Assembly (NCBI GenBank): GCA_012837525.1
Contig: DUQZ01000018.1
Coordinates: 1 to 52,186 of the forward strand
Reading direction: 5' to 3'
Source of the DNA: Clostridiales bacterium
GTDB lineage: Bacteria; Bacillota; Clostridia; Christensenellales; Aristaeellaceae
DNA: 52,186 nt
Part shown: piece after piece, positions 26,527-35,211 of the stretch
Layout: every line of letters begins with the position of its first letter
How positions within the stretch are numbered: position 1 is the stretch's first letter
Program-made: the position numbers and the translations under genes
Notes under the pieces: model-generated
Told to the model about the DNA's origin: nothing
Seen by the model: the letters and a program-made list of their open reading frames with translations, nothing else
Databases searched by the model: none

Positions 26527-27414
26527 TTACTGTTCAATGCGGTAGGTTGCCTCCCCCGGCAGGGTGGCTTCGATGATACCGCCTGTCATGTTCCGCCGTC
26601 TTAATTCATTGACCACAGACGCTACGGTACCGATCTTGGCGTGCAGGTTCTCCTCGCTGCCCAGGTTGATGGTATACCCATCCTTGGTTTGCAGGGAGAT
26701 GTTGAGCGTCTGGGACATGTCAATGGTGGCGATCTCTGTCCTAAAGCCCCAGTTTTCCAACTCCGCAAAGAGGGCAATCATGCTGTCCTTTTGCGAAGGA
26801 TCCGTGCTGGTTGGAAAGCTGCCCGCCGTCTGCTGCCCCCACACCGCAAGGCCGTTGACCTGGATAAGCTGCAAGCCTTCTTTCAGGTCACGCGTCTCCC
26901 GCAGGATAAAGCCATCCTGCGCCAGCACGTAGCCCACACCCAAATGTGTGAAGAAGGCGAAGGGATAGCGCTCAATCACCTTGACAGACAAGCCATTTGG
27001 GAAGATCTTGGCCATGCCCTCATAAATAAAATAATAGTTTGATTCAACACGGTCCTGGACGAAGTCTTCCGACAAGGTGAAGTAAAACAGACCAGAGTTT
27101 AGTCCTGTCAGCCGGGCGGCATCCGCCTGAGAGATGTTCTTAAGCCCGGTGAAATGGATATTCTTGATGGTAAACACAAAGGATTTGAGCAAAAACAATG
27201 CGCCCGCGATGATGAGGACTGACAGCAACAGTTTAATCGCGCCGGATACCTTGGGGCGCGGCTGTACCTCCTCCATGCCCTCATCCTGGATGTCCTCGGG
27301 CTGGTAGAATGGATCCTGCTGCGCATACGCTTGCTCATCCACCCAGGGCTGCTGTTGGATGGGCTGCTGCTTGTTGCGGTTTGTTTCCGGCGGCGTGGGC
27401 GGCATGTGCTGCAT
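26527..27414 (-). CDS. ftsQ: Cell division protein FtsQ/DivIB
   Basis: This bitopic divisome protein has 295 residues. A cytoplasmic tail (1-56) rich in Gln and Pro precedes a membrane segment at about 59-79 (IKLLLSVLIIAGALFLLKSF). The POTRA domain begins FTIKNIHFTGLKNISQADAARL, followed by the beta domain (LSVKVIERYPFAFF, then GYVLAQDGFILRE), as expected for FtsQ/DivIB. It connects early and late divisome parts with FtsL-like proteins. The start lies one base after the murD stop, with AAGGGGG upstream. Confidence 0.9.
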   Translation of the reverse strand: MQHMPPTPPETNRNKQQPIQQQPWVDEQAYAQQDPFYQPEDIQDEGMEEVQPRPKVSGAIKLLLSVLIIAGALFLLKSFVFTIKNIHFTGLKNISQADAARLTGLNSGLFYFTLSEDFVQDRVESNYYFIYEGMAKIFPNGLSVKVIERYPFAFFTHLGVGYVLAQDGFILRETRDLKEGLQLIQVNGLAVWGQQTAGSFPTSTDPSQKDSMIALFAELENWGFRTEIATIDMSQTLNISLQTKDGYTINLGSEENLHAKIGTVASVVNELRRRNMTGGIIEATLPGEATYRIEQ

Positions 27415-27415
27415 C

Positions 27416-28825
27416 CTAATCCCCCTTTGCCTTCAGCAGGTGGACCAGGCGCTTAAACTCCCGACCCCGGTGCTCATAATCATCAAACATGTCAAAGGAT
27501 GCGCAGGCGGGCGATAACAGCACTGTATCCCCCAGAGCCGCGCTTTCCGCGCTAAGTCGGACCGCTTCCTCCAGGTTCTGCGCGATCCGTACAGCGTGAT
27601 ACCCTTGCAGCGCCAAATCGTCTTTAATCTGCGGCGCGGTCTGTCCAAACAGGACGCAGTGATGGATGCGGCCAGATTGAATGATCACTTCAGCAAGCGT
27701 TTGGAAGGAAATTTCTTTGTCATAGCCGCCCGCGATCAATACCGTGGGACCTGTCATCGCCTCAATGGCCTTGATGGTCGAATCCGGGTTGGTACCCTTG
27801 GAATCATTCAACCACCGGACCCCATTGATGGTCGTCACATACTCAATCCGGTGCTCCACCCCTTTGAAGGTCTTGAGCGTATAGGCGATGACCGGGAAGG
27901 GCACACCCAGATGGTGTGCGATGGCGGTCGCGGCCAGGGCGTTCTCCACATTGTGCGCGCCAGGGATCAGCAAATCCTGCGCTTTGCAGATGGGACGCAA
28001 TTCCCCTTCTTCCAACCACGCAATCTGCCCATTCCGCAGCACCGCGCCATTTGGCGCGCTGCCTGTATATGAAAACCAAATGGTTTGTGGGGTCAAGCTT
28101 TCGGAGAAGTCCTTGATGCGTTTGTCGTCATAGTTTAAAACGGCCGCGTCGTGCGACGCCATATTGGCAAACATACGCTTTTTAAGCGCGATGTAATTGT
28201 CCATTGTTTTGTGGCGGTCCAGGTGATCAGGCGTAATGTTCAAAAGCGCCGCGACGTGCGGATGAAAGCGCGTGCTGGTTTCCATTTGGAAGCTGGACAC
28301 CTCCGCCACCAGTAAATCATTCTCCTCCGCTTCCAGCACCGCGGTGGAAAGCGGGTAGCCTATGTTGCCGGCCACGTGGACAATGCGCCCGGCCTGCTTG
28401 AACATCTCCCCCAATAGAGTAACCGTGGTGGTCTTGCCATTGGTGCCGCTGACGGCAATCAAGTCAAGGTCTGTGCAGGAGGTGGCGAAATCAAGCTCCC
28501 CAATGACAGGAATCTTGGCCTCAAGTGCTTGTTTTACAAAAGCCGCGTCAATTGAAATGCCTGGGCTGATCAGCAGCTTGTCACACTGTGCAAGCAATGG
28601 CGCGGCAGGTTCTGAGAACCGCAGTTCACAGCGCGGGTGGCGCACCAGCTCGTCATCCAAGGCAAACCCGTCCTGTGGTTTGATGTCATTGAGGATGACC
28701 CTGGCGCCCAGGAAAAGCAACAAGCGCGCGGCGGCCAAGCCGCTGCGCGCGGCGCCAACCACCAGCACAGTCTGGTTTTCGTATTCCCTGAATGCCTCCT
28801 GTTTGATTGCCGCTCCTTTGCCCAC
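27416..28825 (-). CDS. murD: UDP-N-acetylmuramoylalanine--D-glutamate ligase
   Basis: This adds D-glutamate to UDP-MurNAc-L-Ala in the cytoplasm. VVGAARSGLAAARLL is the N-terminal Rossmann motif, VSGTNGKTTT (about 125-134) the ATP loop, and NITPDHLDRH and GVEHRIEYV are Mur-ligase blocks, with LNDSKGTNPDS in the C-terminal domain. I prefer a GTG start at 28825 because GGAAGG lies at a proper distance; a GTG three codons upstream (28834) touches the ribosome binding site. The protein is about 469 residues. Confidence 0.94.
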   Translation of the reverse strand: MGKGAAIKQEAFREYENQTVLVVGAARSGLAAARLLLFLGARVILNDIKPQDGFALDDELVRHPRCELRFSEPAAPLLAQCDKLLISPGISIDAAFVKQALEAKIPVIGELDFATSCTDLDLIAVSGTNGKTTTVTLLGEMFKQAGRIVHVAGNIGYPLSTAVLEAEENDLLVAEVSSFQMETSTRFHPHVAALLNITPDHLDRHKTMDNYIALKKRMFANMASHDAAVLNYDDKRIKDFSESLTPQTIWFSYTGSAPNGAVLRNGQIAWLEEGELRPICKAQDLLIPGAHNVENALAATAIAHHLGVPFPVIAYTLKTFKGVEHRIEYVTTINGVRWLNDSKGTNPDSTIKAIEAMTGPTVLIAGGYDKEISFQTLAEVIIQSGRIHHCVLFGQTAPQIKDDLALQGYHAVRIAQNLEEAVRLSAESAALGDTVLLSPACASFDMFDDYEHRGREFKRLVHLLKAKGD

Positions 28826-28845
28826 GTCACCCACCTTCCTTCAAT

Positions 28846-29829
28846 TTATGACACGATGGGAAGCGCGGCCAGTGCTGCCAGCACGGACAGCGCGATAATG
28901 GTCAGCGTATATCTGCGCGCGATTTTGTTTTCACTCCAGCCAATCATTTCAAAATGATGGTGGATGGGTGACATTTTAATCAGCCGTTTCCCGCCGGTGG
29001 CCTTGAAATACAGCCGCTGCGCGATGACGGAGACGGATGACATAATCATCGTAAAGCACAGCGGAACAAGCCAGATTTGGAGCCGCAACAGCATCGTGGC
29101 GCCAGTGAGCAGCCCGCCGATGAACATGGAGCCTGTATCCCCCATATAGATGCGCGCGGGGTGCTGGTTGAAGAACAAAAAGCCCAAGCAGGCGCCAGTG
29201 AGCGCGAAGCAGGCAAAGGCGATGGCCGGATCCCCCAGGCTGCCGCCCTTGATGATGAGGGCAATGGCGCCCAGCGCCGCGCTGCCGGCTAAGGTGACGG
29301 AGCTCATCAAGCCATCCACCCCGTCCTGCAAATTGGCGGAGTTGGTCATGAAGACGTACAGAAGGGTCATCAGCGGGATATAGGCATAGGATAAATCCAG
29401 CGTTGTCTTGGTAAAGGGCAGGTGGATGGCAGAGCCCTGCAGATTTACCGTAATAATTGAGAACAGCAGACCAACCGCCGTCTGTCCAATCAGTTTGTAG
29501 CGCGGCCGCAGGCCGTCATGGTGCTGCTGGACATCCTTGATAAAGTCATCCGCAAAGCCAATGGCCAGCCCGCCAAAGGCCGCGACAAACAGCAGCAGGA
29601 GCACATTGATGTTGCCTGATACCAGGCTGATGATGAGGGAGGCCACCAAGACCGCGAGCGCAATAATCAGCCCGCCCATGTTGGGGGGCTTGTCCTTCTT
29701 TTTGAAGGAATCCGGGCCCAGGTCATAATCCGGCTGGATCATCCCCCGCTCCCTCATATATTTAATGAAGCCGGGCATCAGCAAAAGGACAATGACCAGC
29801 GCGATGGCGCCGCTTAAAAACTCAAGCAT
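28846..29829 (-). CDS. mraY: Phospho-N-acetylmuramoyl-pentapeptide transferase
   Basis: This membrane enzyme makes lipid I by joining UDP-MurNAc-pentapeptide to undecaprenyl phosphate. It is 327 residues with about ten hydrophobic segments. Catalytic blocks are GFADDFIKDVQQHHDGL, NLQDGVDGL (the family usually has NLTDGLDGL) and SPIHHHFEMIGWSE. KDKPPNMGG matches the first conserved loop. Its start overlaps the murE stop by 8 bp, and GGAGGG precedes it. Confidence 0.96.
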   Translation of the reverse strand: MLEFLSGAIALVIVLLLMPGFIKYMRERGMIQPDYDLGPDSFKKKDKPPNMGGLIIALAVLVASLIISLVSGNINVLLLLFVAAFGGLAIGFADDFIKDVQQHHDGLRPRYKLIGQTAVGLLFSIITVNLQGSAIHLPFTKTTLDLSYAYIPLMTLLYVFMTNSANLQDGVDGLMSSVTLAGSAALGAIALIIKGGSLGDPAIAFACFALTGACLGFLFFNQHPARIYMGDTGSMFIGGLLTGATMLLRLQIWLVPLCFTMIMSSVSVIAQRLYFKATGGKRLIKMSPIHHHFEMIGWSENKIARRYTLTIIALSVLAALAALPIVS

Positions 29830-31297
29830 TGGCTTTGCCCTCCGCCTTCATTTCCTCCAGCAGCTCGTTGACAATGACCTTTTCATCAAAGGGGCGTTTG
29901 ACCCCGTGGATTTCCTGATAGGTTTCATGCCCCTTGCCGGCAAGCAGCACAATATCACCAGCGCCGGCGATGCTGAGCGCGTGTTTGATGGCTTCCCTGC
30001 GGTTCTCAATCACCTCGTACAGGCCGCCGGTTGGCTTGATGCCTTCTTCAATCGCGCCCAGAATGTCCAGTGGGTCTTCCGCCCGCGGGTTGTCACTGGT
30101 GAGGATGGACAGATCCGCCATTTTGCCCGCAATCGCGCCCATGATGGGCCGTTTGCCCTGGTCGCGGTCGCCGCCGCAGCCAAAGACCACAATCAGGCGC
30201 CCCTTGATAAACTCCCGGATGGCAAGCAGGATGTTCTCCAGCGCGTCGGGTGAATGCGAGTAATCCAGCACCACCTTGTACTCCGTATTGGTATCCAGCA
30301 CTTCGGCGCGCCCGGGCACGCTGTTGACGCTTTCCAAGGCCGCGCAGATGAGCTCAGGCTCCATGCCCAAAATCAGACCGATACCGGCAGCCGCCAAGGC
30401 ATTGTAGATATTGAACATCCCCATCAACTGCAATTGCACGGGGTAATATTTTTCGTTCCACAGGCTGATCTTGAAGGAGACGCCGCCCTCTTCAATCTGG
30501 ATGTCCCGGGCGAACAAATCCGCGTTGGTGCAGATGGCGTAGCTGATCTTGGGCATTTTCAGCTCATTCACCAGGCGCGTGGCCCAGGGGTCATCCAGGG
30601 ACAGCACCGCGTTTTTCACCGCGTTTTTGATGAAGAAATCGCGCTTGGCGTTGAAGTAGGCTTCCATCGTGCCAAAGAAATCCAGGTGGTCCTGGGACAG
30701 ATTGGTAAAGCAGCCCGCTTCAAACACCAGCCCTTCCAGCCTGCGCATCCAGATGGCGTGGGCAGATACCTCCATGATGACATACTGGCAGCCCGCGTCT
30801 GCCATGAGGCGCAGCGTCTTGTGCAGCTCAATGGGGTCGGGGGTGGTGAGGTTGCTATTCATCCATTGATTACCAATCATGTTGCCGGTGGTGCCAATGA
30901 GCCCGCAGGTATAGCCCGCGCGCTCCAAAATGGCCTTCACCAGGTAACTGGTTGTGGTTTTTCCCTTGGTGCCGGTGATGCCAATGAGCTTCATGCCTGC
31001 ATCCGCAAAGCCATAAAAAGCACGGGCAATCAGCGCCATCGCGGCACGATCATCCGTGACCTTTAATTGCGGTACCTTGATATGCGGCAGGAACTCTGTC
31101 ACAACCAGCGCAGCCGCGCCGTTTTTCACCGCCTGTTCCGCGTATTTGTGGGAATCGACATGCGCGCCCTTGATGCAAAAGAACAACCCCTGATTGGTTT
31201 GATCCCTGCTGTCAGCGCTCAGGCTCTGGATATCACAATCTCCAGTCAACTCCAGCGCAGAAGTCTGGGCTTGCGCTGCCAAGTGTGATAATTTCAT
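29822..31297 (-). CDS. murE: UDP-MurNAc-L-Ala-D-Glu ligase, predicted meso-diaminopimelate specific
   Basis: This adds the third residue of the peptidoglycan stem peptide. It has 491 residues. The ATP loop is ITGTKGKTTT (107-116). LTTPDPIELH and EVSAHAIWMRRLEG match the UMAG-binding region, and DYSHSPDALEN and GCGGDRDQGKRP follow. The specificity motif reads DNPRAEDP (402-409). DNPR is the signature for meso-diaminopimelate, whereas lysine-adding enzymes have DDPN or similar. The murF gene normally beside it is absent. GAGG lies upstream of the ATG. Confidence 0.95.
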   Translation of the reverse strand: MKLSHLAAQAQTSALELTGDCDIQSLSADSRDQTNQGLFFCIKGAHVDSHKYAEQAVKNGAAALVVTEFLPHIKVPQLKVTDDRAAMALIARAFYGFADAGMKLIGITGTKGKTTTSYLVKAILERAGYTCGLIGTTGNMIGNQWMNSNLTTPDPIELHKTLRLMADAGCQYVIMEVSAHAIWMRRLEGLVFEAGCFTNLSQDHLDFFGTMEAYFNAKRDFFIKNAVKNAVLSLDDPWATRLVNELKMPKISYAICTNADLFARDIQIEEGGVSFKISLWNEKYYPVQLQLMGMFNIYNALAAAGIGLILGMEPELICAALESVNSVPGRAEVLDTNTEYKVVLDYSHSPDALENILLAIREFIKGRLIVVFGCGGDRDQGKRPIMGAIAGKMADLSILTSDNPRAEDPLDILGAIEEGIKPTGGLYEVIENRREAIKHALSIAGAGDIVLLAGKGHETYQEIHGVKRPFDEKVIVNELLEEMKAEGKANA

Positions 31298-31318
31298 ACA
31301 ATAACCTCATCAGAATAA

Positions 31319-31813
31319 TTAGTGCCCGCTTGAGGCGATGCCCAGCTGCGTATCCGGCAGTTGGGTCAGCGGGATGCCCGCCGCCTGCACGCCAATGGTT
31401 TCCGCGTGCCCTGCAAGGCGCATGCCAAGGGCTTGCACAGCATAATAGCAAATGCCGGAGGCATCGCTCTTTTGGCTGAAAGTCTCCTCCAGGCGGGCGT
31501 ACTCCGTTTGCGCAACGCGATAACGCTCGCCCAGCAGAGCATACTCTTCATGGAGTGCCCGCGTCAAGGCGATCTTGCTGCCAATCAAGAACAGACAAAG
31601 AACAATGCTGATGAGAATGAAGATGGATGCCCATTTCACAGGGATGCTGAGCGCCTGCTTTTGCGGGCGATCCGCGATAAACAGATCCCGGCTGTCCTGG
31701 ACACCGGGGTTGTCCACATTGACATGGGAGGACACAGCAATGCGTTCACGCTGCGTCAGCGTGTCACCTGCCAGAACATATTGCCTGTAACTTGCCTGTT
31801 TTACTTGCTGCAT
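31319..31813 (-). CDS. ftsL: FtsL-like bitopic division protein
   Basis: This 164-residue protein has a cytoplasmic N-terminus of about 58 residues. One membrane segment follows at about 59-81 (VKWASIFILISIVLCLFLIG region). An extracytoplasmic helix rich in Glu, Ala, Leu and Arg then resembles a coiled coil. FtsL and DivIC are poorly conserved in sequence, so the call rests on topology and on position between mraZ and murE, where ftsL normally sits. The C-terminus is Gly/Ala-rich and unmatched. AGAGGAA precedes the start. Confidence 0.65.
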   Translation of the reverse strand: MQQVKQASYRQYVLAGDTLTQRERIAVSSHVNVDNPGVQDSRDLFIADRPQKQALSIPVKWASIFILISIVLCLFLIGSKIALTRALHEEYALLGERYRVAQTEYARLEETFSQKSDASGICYYAVQALGMRLAGHAETIGVQAAGIPLTQLPDTQLGIASSGH

Positions 31814-31840
31814 GCTGTTTTCCTCTCTGAGGAATCCCTG

Positions 31841-32407
31841 TTATGACCCCTCGCTTGATTTCATGCGCGCCCGCGCCTGGATCTCACTGATGGCTTCCAG
31901 CGGATTGGGGAAGCGGGTGTTGAACTGCTCGCGCTCCAGCCTGGCCTGCTCGTCGGAGATGATACGTACATATTCGGTGGTGCCGGATACCTGAACGCCC
32001 TGGGCGTTGGTTAAAAACAATTCACGCAGGGCTGCCGGCAGCAGCACCCGCCCCTGGGAGTCATATCCCAGGCCATCAAAGGAATACATCGCGAACCGGG
32101 CCAAGAAAAACTCCGCGGAGACGTCCTCGCGGCTGAGCTTGGTGAGCATGTCCACCTTCTCCTCCCACACGTCATAGGGATAGATCGCGATGGAGTCCTG
32201 GGCCATGTTGACCCCGACGATGATGCGCTCCCCCAGGAGGTTGCGGAAGGGCAGCGGCACGATGACCCGGCCTTTGCCGTCGATGGAGTGGTTGTAAACG
32301 CCGATAAAACCCAAGCGACGCGTGGTATCCGCGCCTTGTTGATCCTCAATCCTGGAATTCTTCTTTTGGGAATGGATGCCCTTATCCGGCACGTTCTTCA
32401 CCACCAA
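31841..32407 (-). CDS. mraZ: Transcriptional regulator MraZ
   Basis: This AbrB-like ring protein represses the dcw cluster by binding its own upstream repeats. Two MraZ repeats are visible: GVYNHSIDGKGRVIVPLPFR and MYSFDGLGYDSQGRVLLPAALR, each with the SIDxKGR-like strand. The full frame from TTG at 32407 gives 188 residues, against about 145 for the family. The first 31 residues match nothing and lie over the candidate MraZ-box array, so translation may instead begin at TTG 32314 (MGFIGVYNHS). Neither start has a strong ribosome binding site. It is the first gene of the mraZ-ftsL-murE-mraY-murD-ftsQ cluster. Confidence 0.88.
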   Translation of the reverse strand: MVVKNVPDKGIHSQKKNSRIEDQQGADTTRRLGFIGVYNHSIDGKGRVIVPLPFRNLLGERIIVGVNMAQDSIAIYPYDVWEEKVDMLTKLSREDVSAEFFLARFAMYSFDGLGYDSQGRVLLPAALRELFLTNAQGVQVSGTTEYVRIISDEQARLEREQFNTRFPNPLEAISEIQARARMKSSEGS

Positions 32408-32444
32408 TCACCACTTATCGCCCTTTTCGTACACAAAATACCAC
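32401..32444 (-). promoter_or_regulatory. Candidate MraZ operator: five 10-bp-phased boxes
   Basis: On the minus strand GTGG, GTGT, AGGG, GTGG and GTGG occur at exact 10-base steps, each followed by six variable bases. MraZ is known to bind tandem TGGG-type boxes with 10-base spacing upstream of its gene. A possible promoter (TTTACG, 18 bp, TATTTT) overlaps the first box. Confidence 0.6.
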
Positions 32445-32526
32445 AAGATGGAATCCTGCGTAAACTGTTCCTGTTGCAGATTCAAAAGTTTTGGGCCAAT
32501 AACGTCGATTTATCAGGCCACAACAA

Positions 32527-32559
32527 GAAAAACTGCGAATGCTTGTTCGGCATTCGCAG
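32527..32559 (-). terminator. Intrinsic terminator after the metallophosphoesterase gene
   Basis: On the minus strand a 10-bp stem CTGCGAATGC/GCATTCGCAG (32533-32542 with 32550-32559) with a 7-base loop is followed by TTTTTC. It lies about 140 bases after the gene and before the mraZ promoter, insulating mraZ. The 290-bp gap holds nothing else recognisable apart from the mraZ control region. Confidence 0.85.
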
Positions 32560-32698
32560 CTATCTAATGGGAACGATTGTTTTATTCTTTGAATGTTTTG
32601 TGCTAATTAACGGGGAATGAGCGGGTTTCCTTGTAGCGAATCATGAAATTGTTAATAAACTGCTGGAAAAATCCTTTGGGGAATTGCAAAGATACTCA

Positions 32699-33427
32699 TT
32701 ACCGTTGGTTTTCAGCGCCGGCCATGCCGATTTCCAACAGGTTAAAGCCGATGCAATCACAGGAAGCCAGATAATACTGGATGCCGTTTTTCTCCCCCCG
32801 GAAACCGCCCGCACAGGCAATTCCATGCAAATGGCCGTATACCACGGCATCCGCGGCGTACTGCTCCAGCAGGCTGGTGACCGGGGTATCCTCACCCTTG
32901 TGGTTGCAGGGCGGGAAATGGCACAGCGCGATCAACTTCCTGTCCCCCCGCAGCTTTTGGGCCTGCTGCAGGGACAGTTCCAGGCGAATCAGCTCCCGGT
33001 TATAAATCTTTTGGGTATCGGGCTCCTCGTCCTCGCCGCCGGGCATCACCCAGCCGCGCGAGCCCGCGAACACATAGCCTTCCAGCGCGACCGCGTCATT
33101 TTGCAGGGCATAAAACCCTTCAATTAAATGCGCGCGGACGTTGCTGATGGCGCTCCACCAAAAATCGTGGTTGCCCTTGATCATCACCTTCCGGCCGGGC
33201 AGGCGCCCAATCTGGTCCAGGTCAAAAAGCGCTTCGTCCAGCCGCATGGCCCAGGAAATATCCCCGGGGATGAGGACGATGTCCTCCTCCCCTACCTTAT
33301 TGTGCCAGTCCTCCTGGATCTTTAAAAAATGATCCTGCCAGTGAGCCCCGAACAAATCCATGGATTTGTCCTGGTTGCCCGGCAGGTGCAGGTCACTGAT
33401 GGCGAATACGCGGGAAGATTCAGTCAT
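32699..33427 (-). CDS. Metallophosphoesterase of the calcineurin-like family
   Basis: This is a cytoplasmic two-metal phosphoesterase of unknown substrate. The start is ATG at 33427 (MTESSRVFAISDLHLPG), overlapping the upstream gene by 8 bp (ATGACTGA), and gives 242 residues. Metal-binding motifs in order are SDLHLPG, PGDISW, GNHDFWW, CHFPP and YGHLHG. It has no signal peptide or membrane segment. It is co-transcribed with the preceding zinc-ribbon gene. Confidence 0.88.
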   Translation of the reverse strand: MTESSRVFAISDLHLPGNQDKSMDLFGAHWQDHFLKIQEDWHNKVGEEDIVLIPGDISWAMRLDEALFDLDQIGRLPGRKVMIKGNHDFWWSAISNVRAHLIEGFYALQNDAVALEGYVFAGSRGWVMPGGEDEEPDTQKIYNRELIRLELSLQQAQKLRGDRKLIALCHFPPCNHKGEDTPVTSLLEQYAADAVVYGHLHGIACAGGFRGEKNGIQYYLASCDCIGFNLLEIGMAGAENQR

Positions 33428-33806
33428 CCATCTCCTCGTCGTCTTCCTCATCGTGCTCTTGTTCACTCATGGCTTCAAGGGAGAGCGCGTCGCCCAGGGC
33501 GTGGAAATCCGGGTCGTCGTCCTCTGACATTTCGGGGATGATCTCCTCCATCCCGCTCACAGGGTCCAGCCCGATCTCCACCGGCTCGTCCAGCTCGGTC
33601 TTGATGCCCTTTTGCTTGTCCATCTCGCGCAGGCAGTGCAGGCATACATCCTTGCCTGGCAGCGCCTTGGCCTCGTTGCAGGTGGAGCAGATTTCTATTT
33701 CATCAGAAGGCAGTTTCCCGTGCAGTTCGCGGTAGCACACCTTGCACATTGTATCGCTGTCCTTCATATAATTCAGTTCGCAGCGCGGACATTTTACCAG
33801 AGCCAT
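33420..33806 (-). CDS. Small acidic protein with four CxxC zinc-ribbon pairs
   Basis: I do not recognise a named family. The start is ATG at 33806 (MALVKCPRCELNY), after GGAGG, giving 128 residues. CPRC, CKVC, CSTC and CLHC make two zinc-ribbon modules in the first 65 residues. The rest is strongly acidic and ends in a run of Asp and Glu, suggesting a flexible tail. It precedes and overlaps the metallophosphoesterase gene, so the two may work together. A role in nucleic-acid or protein binding is possible but unproven. Confidence 0.75.
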   Translation of the reverse strand: MALVKCPRCELNYMKDSDTMCKVCYRELHGKLPSDEIEICSTCNEAKALPGKDVCLHCLREMDKQKGIKTELDEPVEIGLDPVSGMEEIIPEMSEDDDPDFHALGDALSLEAMSEQEHDEEDDEEMDD

Positions 33807-33840
33807 CGTGGTCCTCCATTCAAACCTTGATCTTGGCGGC

Positions 33841-33869
33841 ATTATACAGAGGGTAGGCGGCTAACACAA
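33841..33869 (-). promoter_or_regulatory. Promoter of the zinc-ribbon/metallophosphoesterase pair
   Basis: On the minus strand -10 TATAAT (33841-33846) lies 17 bp after TTGTGT (33864-33869). Confidence 0.6.
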
Positions 33870-33919
33870 GCCAAAACAGATAAAACCTATCAAGTTTTTT
33901 TAACTGAATACAGATTGAC

Positions 33920-35209
33920 TTATTCCTCAACCTGTTTGCGGCGCAGCCGCCTGATGTTGCGGATGCTGTCGCGCTTGGTGACATTGACAAAAATGGACGC
34001 GCGCCGCCGCCTGCGCTGACGCGTGGTGCTGCCAGCCGGCAGGTTGTAAGCGGGCATCGAGCCTGTGCGGTTCTTGGTGACGTTGAGCACCAGGGAGATG
34101 CCGATGACGTTGGTTAGGAGGTTGGAGCCGCCATAGCTGATAAAGGGCAGCGGAATGCCGGTAATGGGCATAAGGCCGATGGTCATCGCGATGTTCTGGA
34201 ATACGTGGATGAAGATCATCGCCATGACACCGATGATGATTTGCCGGCCAAACTTGTCATAGGTGAAGCGGGACAAATACAGCATGCGAAGGATTAAAAA
34301 CAGGAATAACAACACAATGACAGCGGATCCGACGAAACCTACCGCCTCGCCAACGGTCGCGAACACAAAGTCCGTCCAGTCCTCCGGGATGAAGTTGAGC
34401 TGGCTCATGGAGCCGGGCACAAACATGCCCACACCCGTCAAGCCGCCCGAGCCAATCGCTTTTTGTGACTGCAGCAGCTGTAGCCCCGCGCCTTGCCCAT
34501 AGGCATGCGGGTCCAGGAAGGCCAAAACGCGCTGGAAGATATAGCTGGAGCTGCCGCCGATGATACCATAGGCAAAGAAGCCAATAATGCCCAGTATGGC
34601 AATCACGCCGATGGACAAGAGCCACTTCCAGTCCACATCACTGAAATACAGCATGGTGTAGGCAACGCCCACCATGACGATAACGCTGCCCGTCTCACCG
34701 GACAAAACAGTGATGGCAGATGGCAGCAGGACAATGACCCCAAGCCGGATGATGGAGCGCATGTTGCTGAGGGGCTTGACGTTGGTGGACATCTCCTTGG
34801 CCAGCATCAAAATGATGGTAATCTTGGCAAACTCACTGGGCTGCAGCATGCGGCCCAGGGCCAGATTGAACCAGGCGCGTACGTCACGGATGGCGGTTGA
34901 GGTGACCAGCACCACCAGCAGAAAGCTTACGATGCCAATATAGTATACCGGCGCGAAAGTCTTAAAATGCTCATAGGGAATGCTGACGATAAACCAGACC
35001 GCTGCTGGTGAAGCAACCACAAAGATGGCCTGCCAGGAGCCGGTGTTGGATGCCAGGATGCGGTTGAGCAAGGGCAAATCACCCGACACGCTGGGGTCAA
35101 AGGTGGCGACAGAGATGGCCAAAACGCCCGCGATCATCAGCAAATAGGTGATGATCAGCAGGGTGAAATCAAAATGCGGTCTGGACCGTTTGTCTTCAAA
35201 AATACTCAT
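33920..35209 (-). CDS. rodA: Peptidoglycan glycosyltransferase RodA (SEDS family)
   Basis: RodA polymerises glycan strands during cell elongation with PBP2. This 429-residue protein has about ten membrane segments. LGRMLQPSEFAKI, the loop FIPEDWTDFVFATVGEAVGF with the conserved Asp, and ITGIPLPFISYGGSN are SEDS marks. A basic C-terminal tail of about 45 residues (RQRRRRR, then RRLRRKQ) is longer than usual. It is the last gene of maf-mreBCD-mrdA-minD-rodA. RodA is preferred over FtsW because of this context. Confidence 0.92.
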   Translation of the reverse strand: MSIFEDKRSRPHFDFTLLIITYLLMIAGVLAISVATFDPSVSGDLPLLNRILASNTGSWQAIFVVASPAAVWFIVSIPYEHFKTFAPVYYIGIVSFLLVVLVTSTAIRDVRAWFNLALGRMLQPSEFAKITIILMLAKEMSTNVKPLSNMRSIIRLGVIVLLPSAITVLSGETGSVIVMVGVAYTMLYFSDVDWKWLLSIGVIAILGIIGFFAYGIIGGSSSYIFQRVLAFLDPHAYGQGAGLQLLQSQKAIGSGGLTGVGMFVPGSMSQLNFIPEDWTDFVFATVGEAVGFVGSAVIVLLFLFLILRMLYLSRFTYDKFGRQIIIGVMAMIFIHVFQNIAMTIGLMPITGIPLPFISYGGSNLLTNVIGISLVLNVTKNRTGSMPAYNLPAGSTTRQRRRRRASIFVNVTKRDSIRNIRRLRRKQVEE

Positions 35210-35211
35210 GA

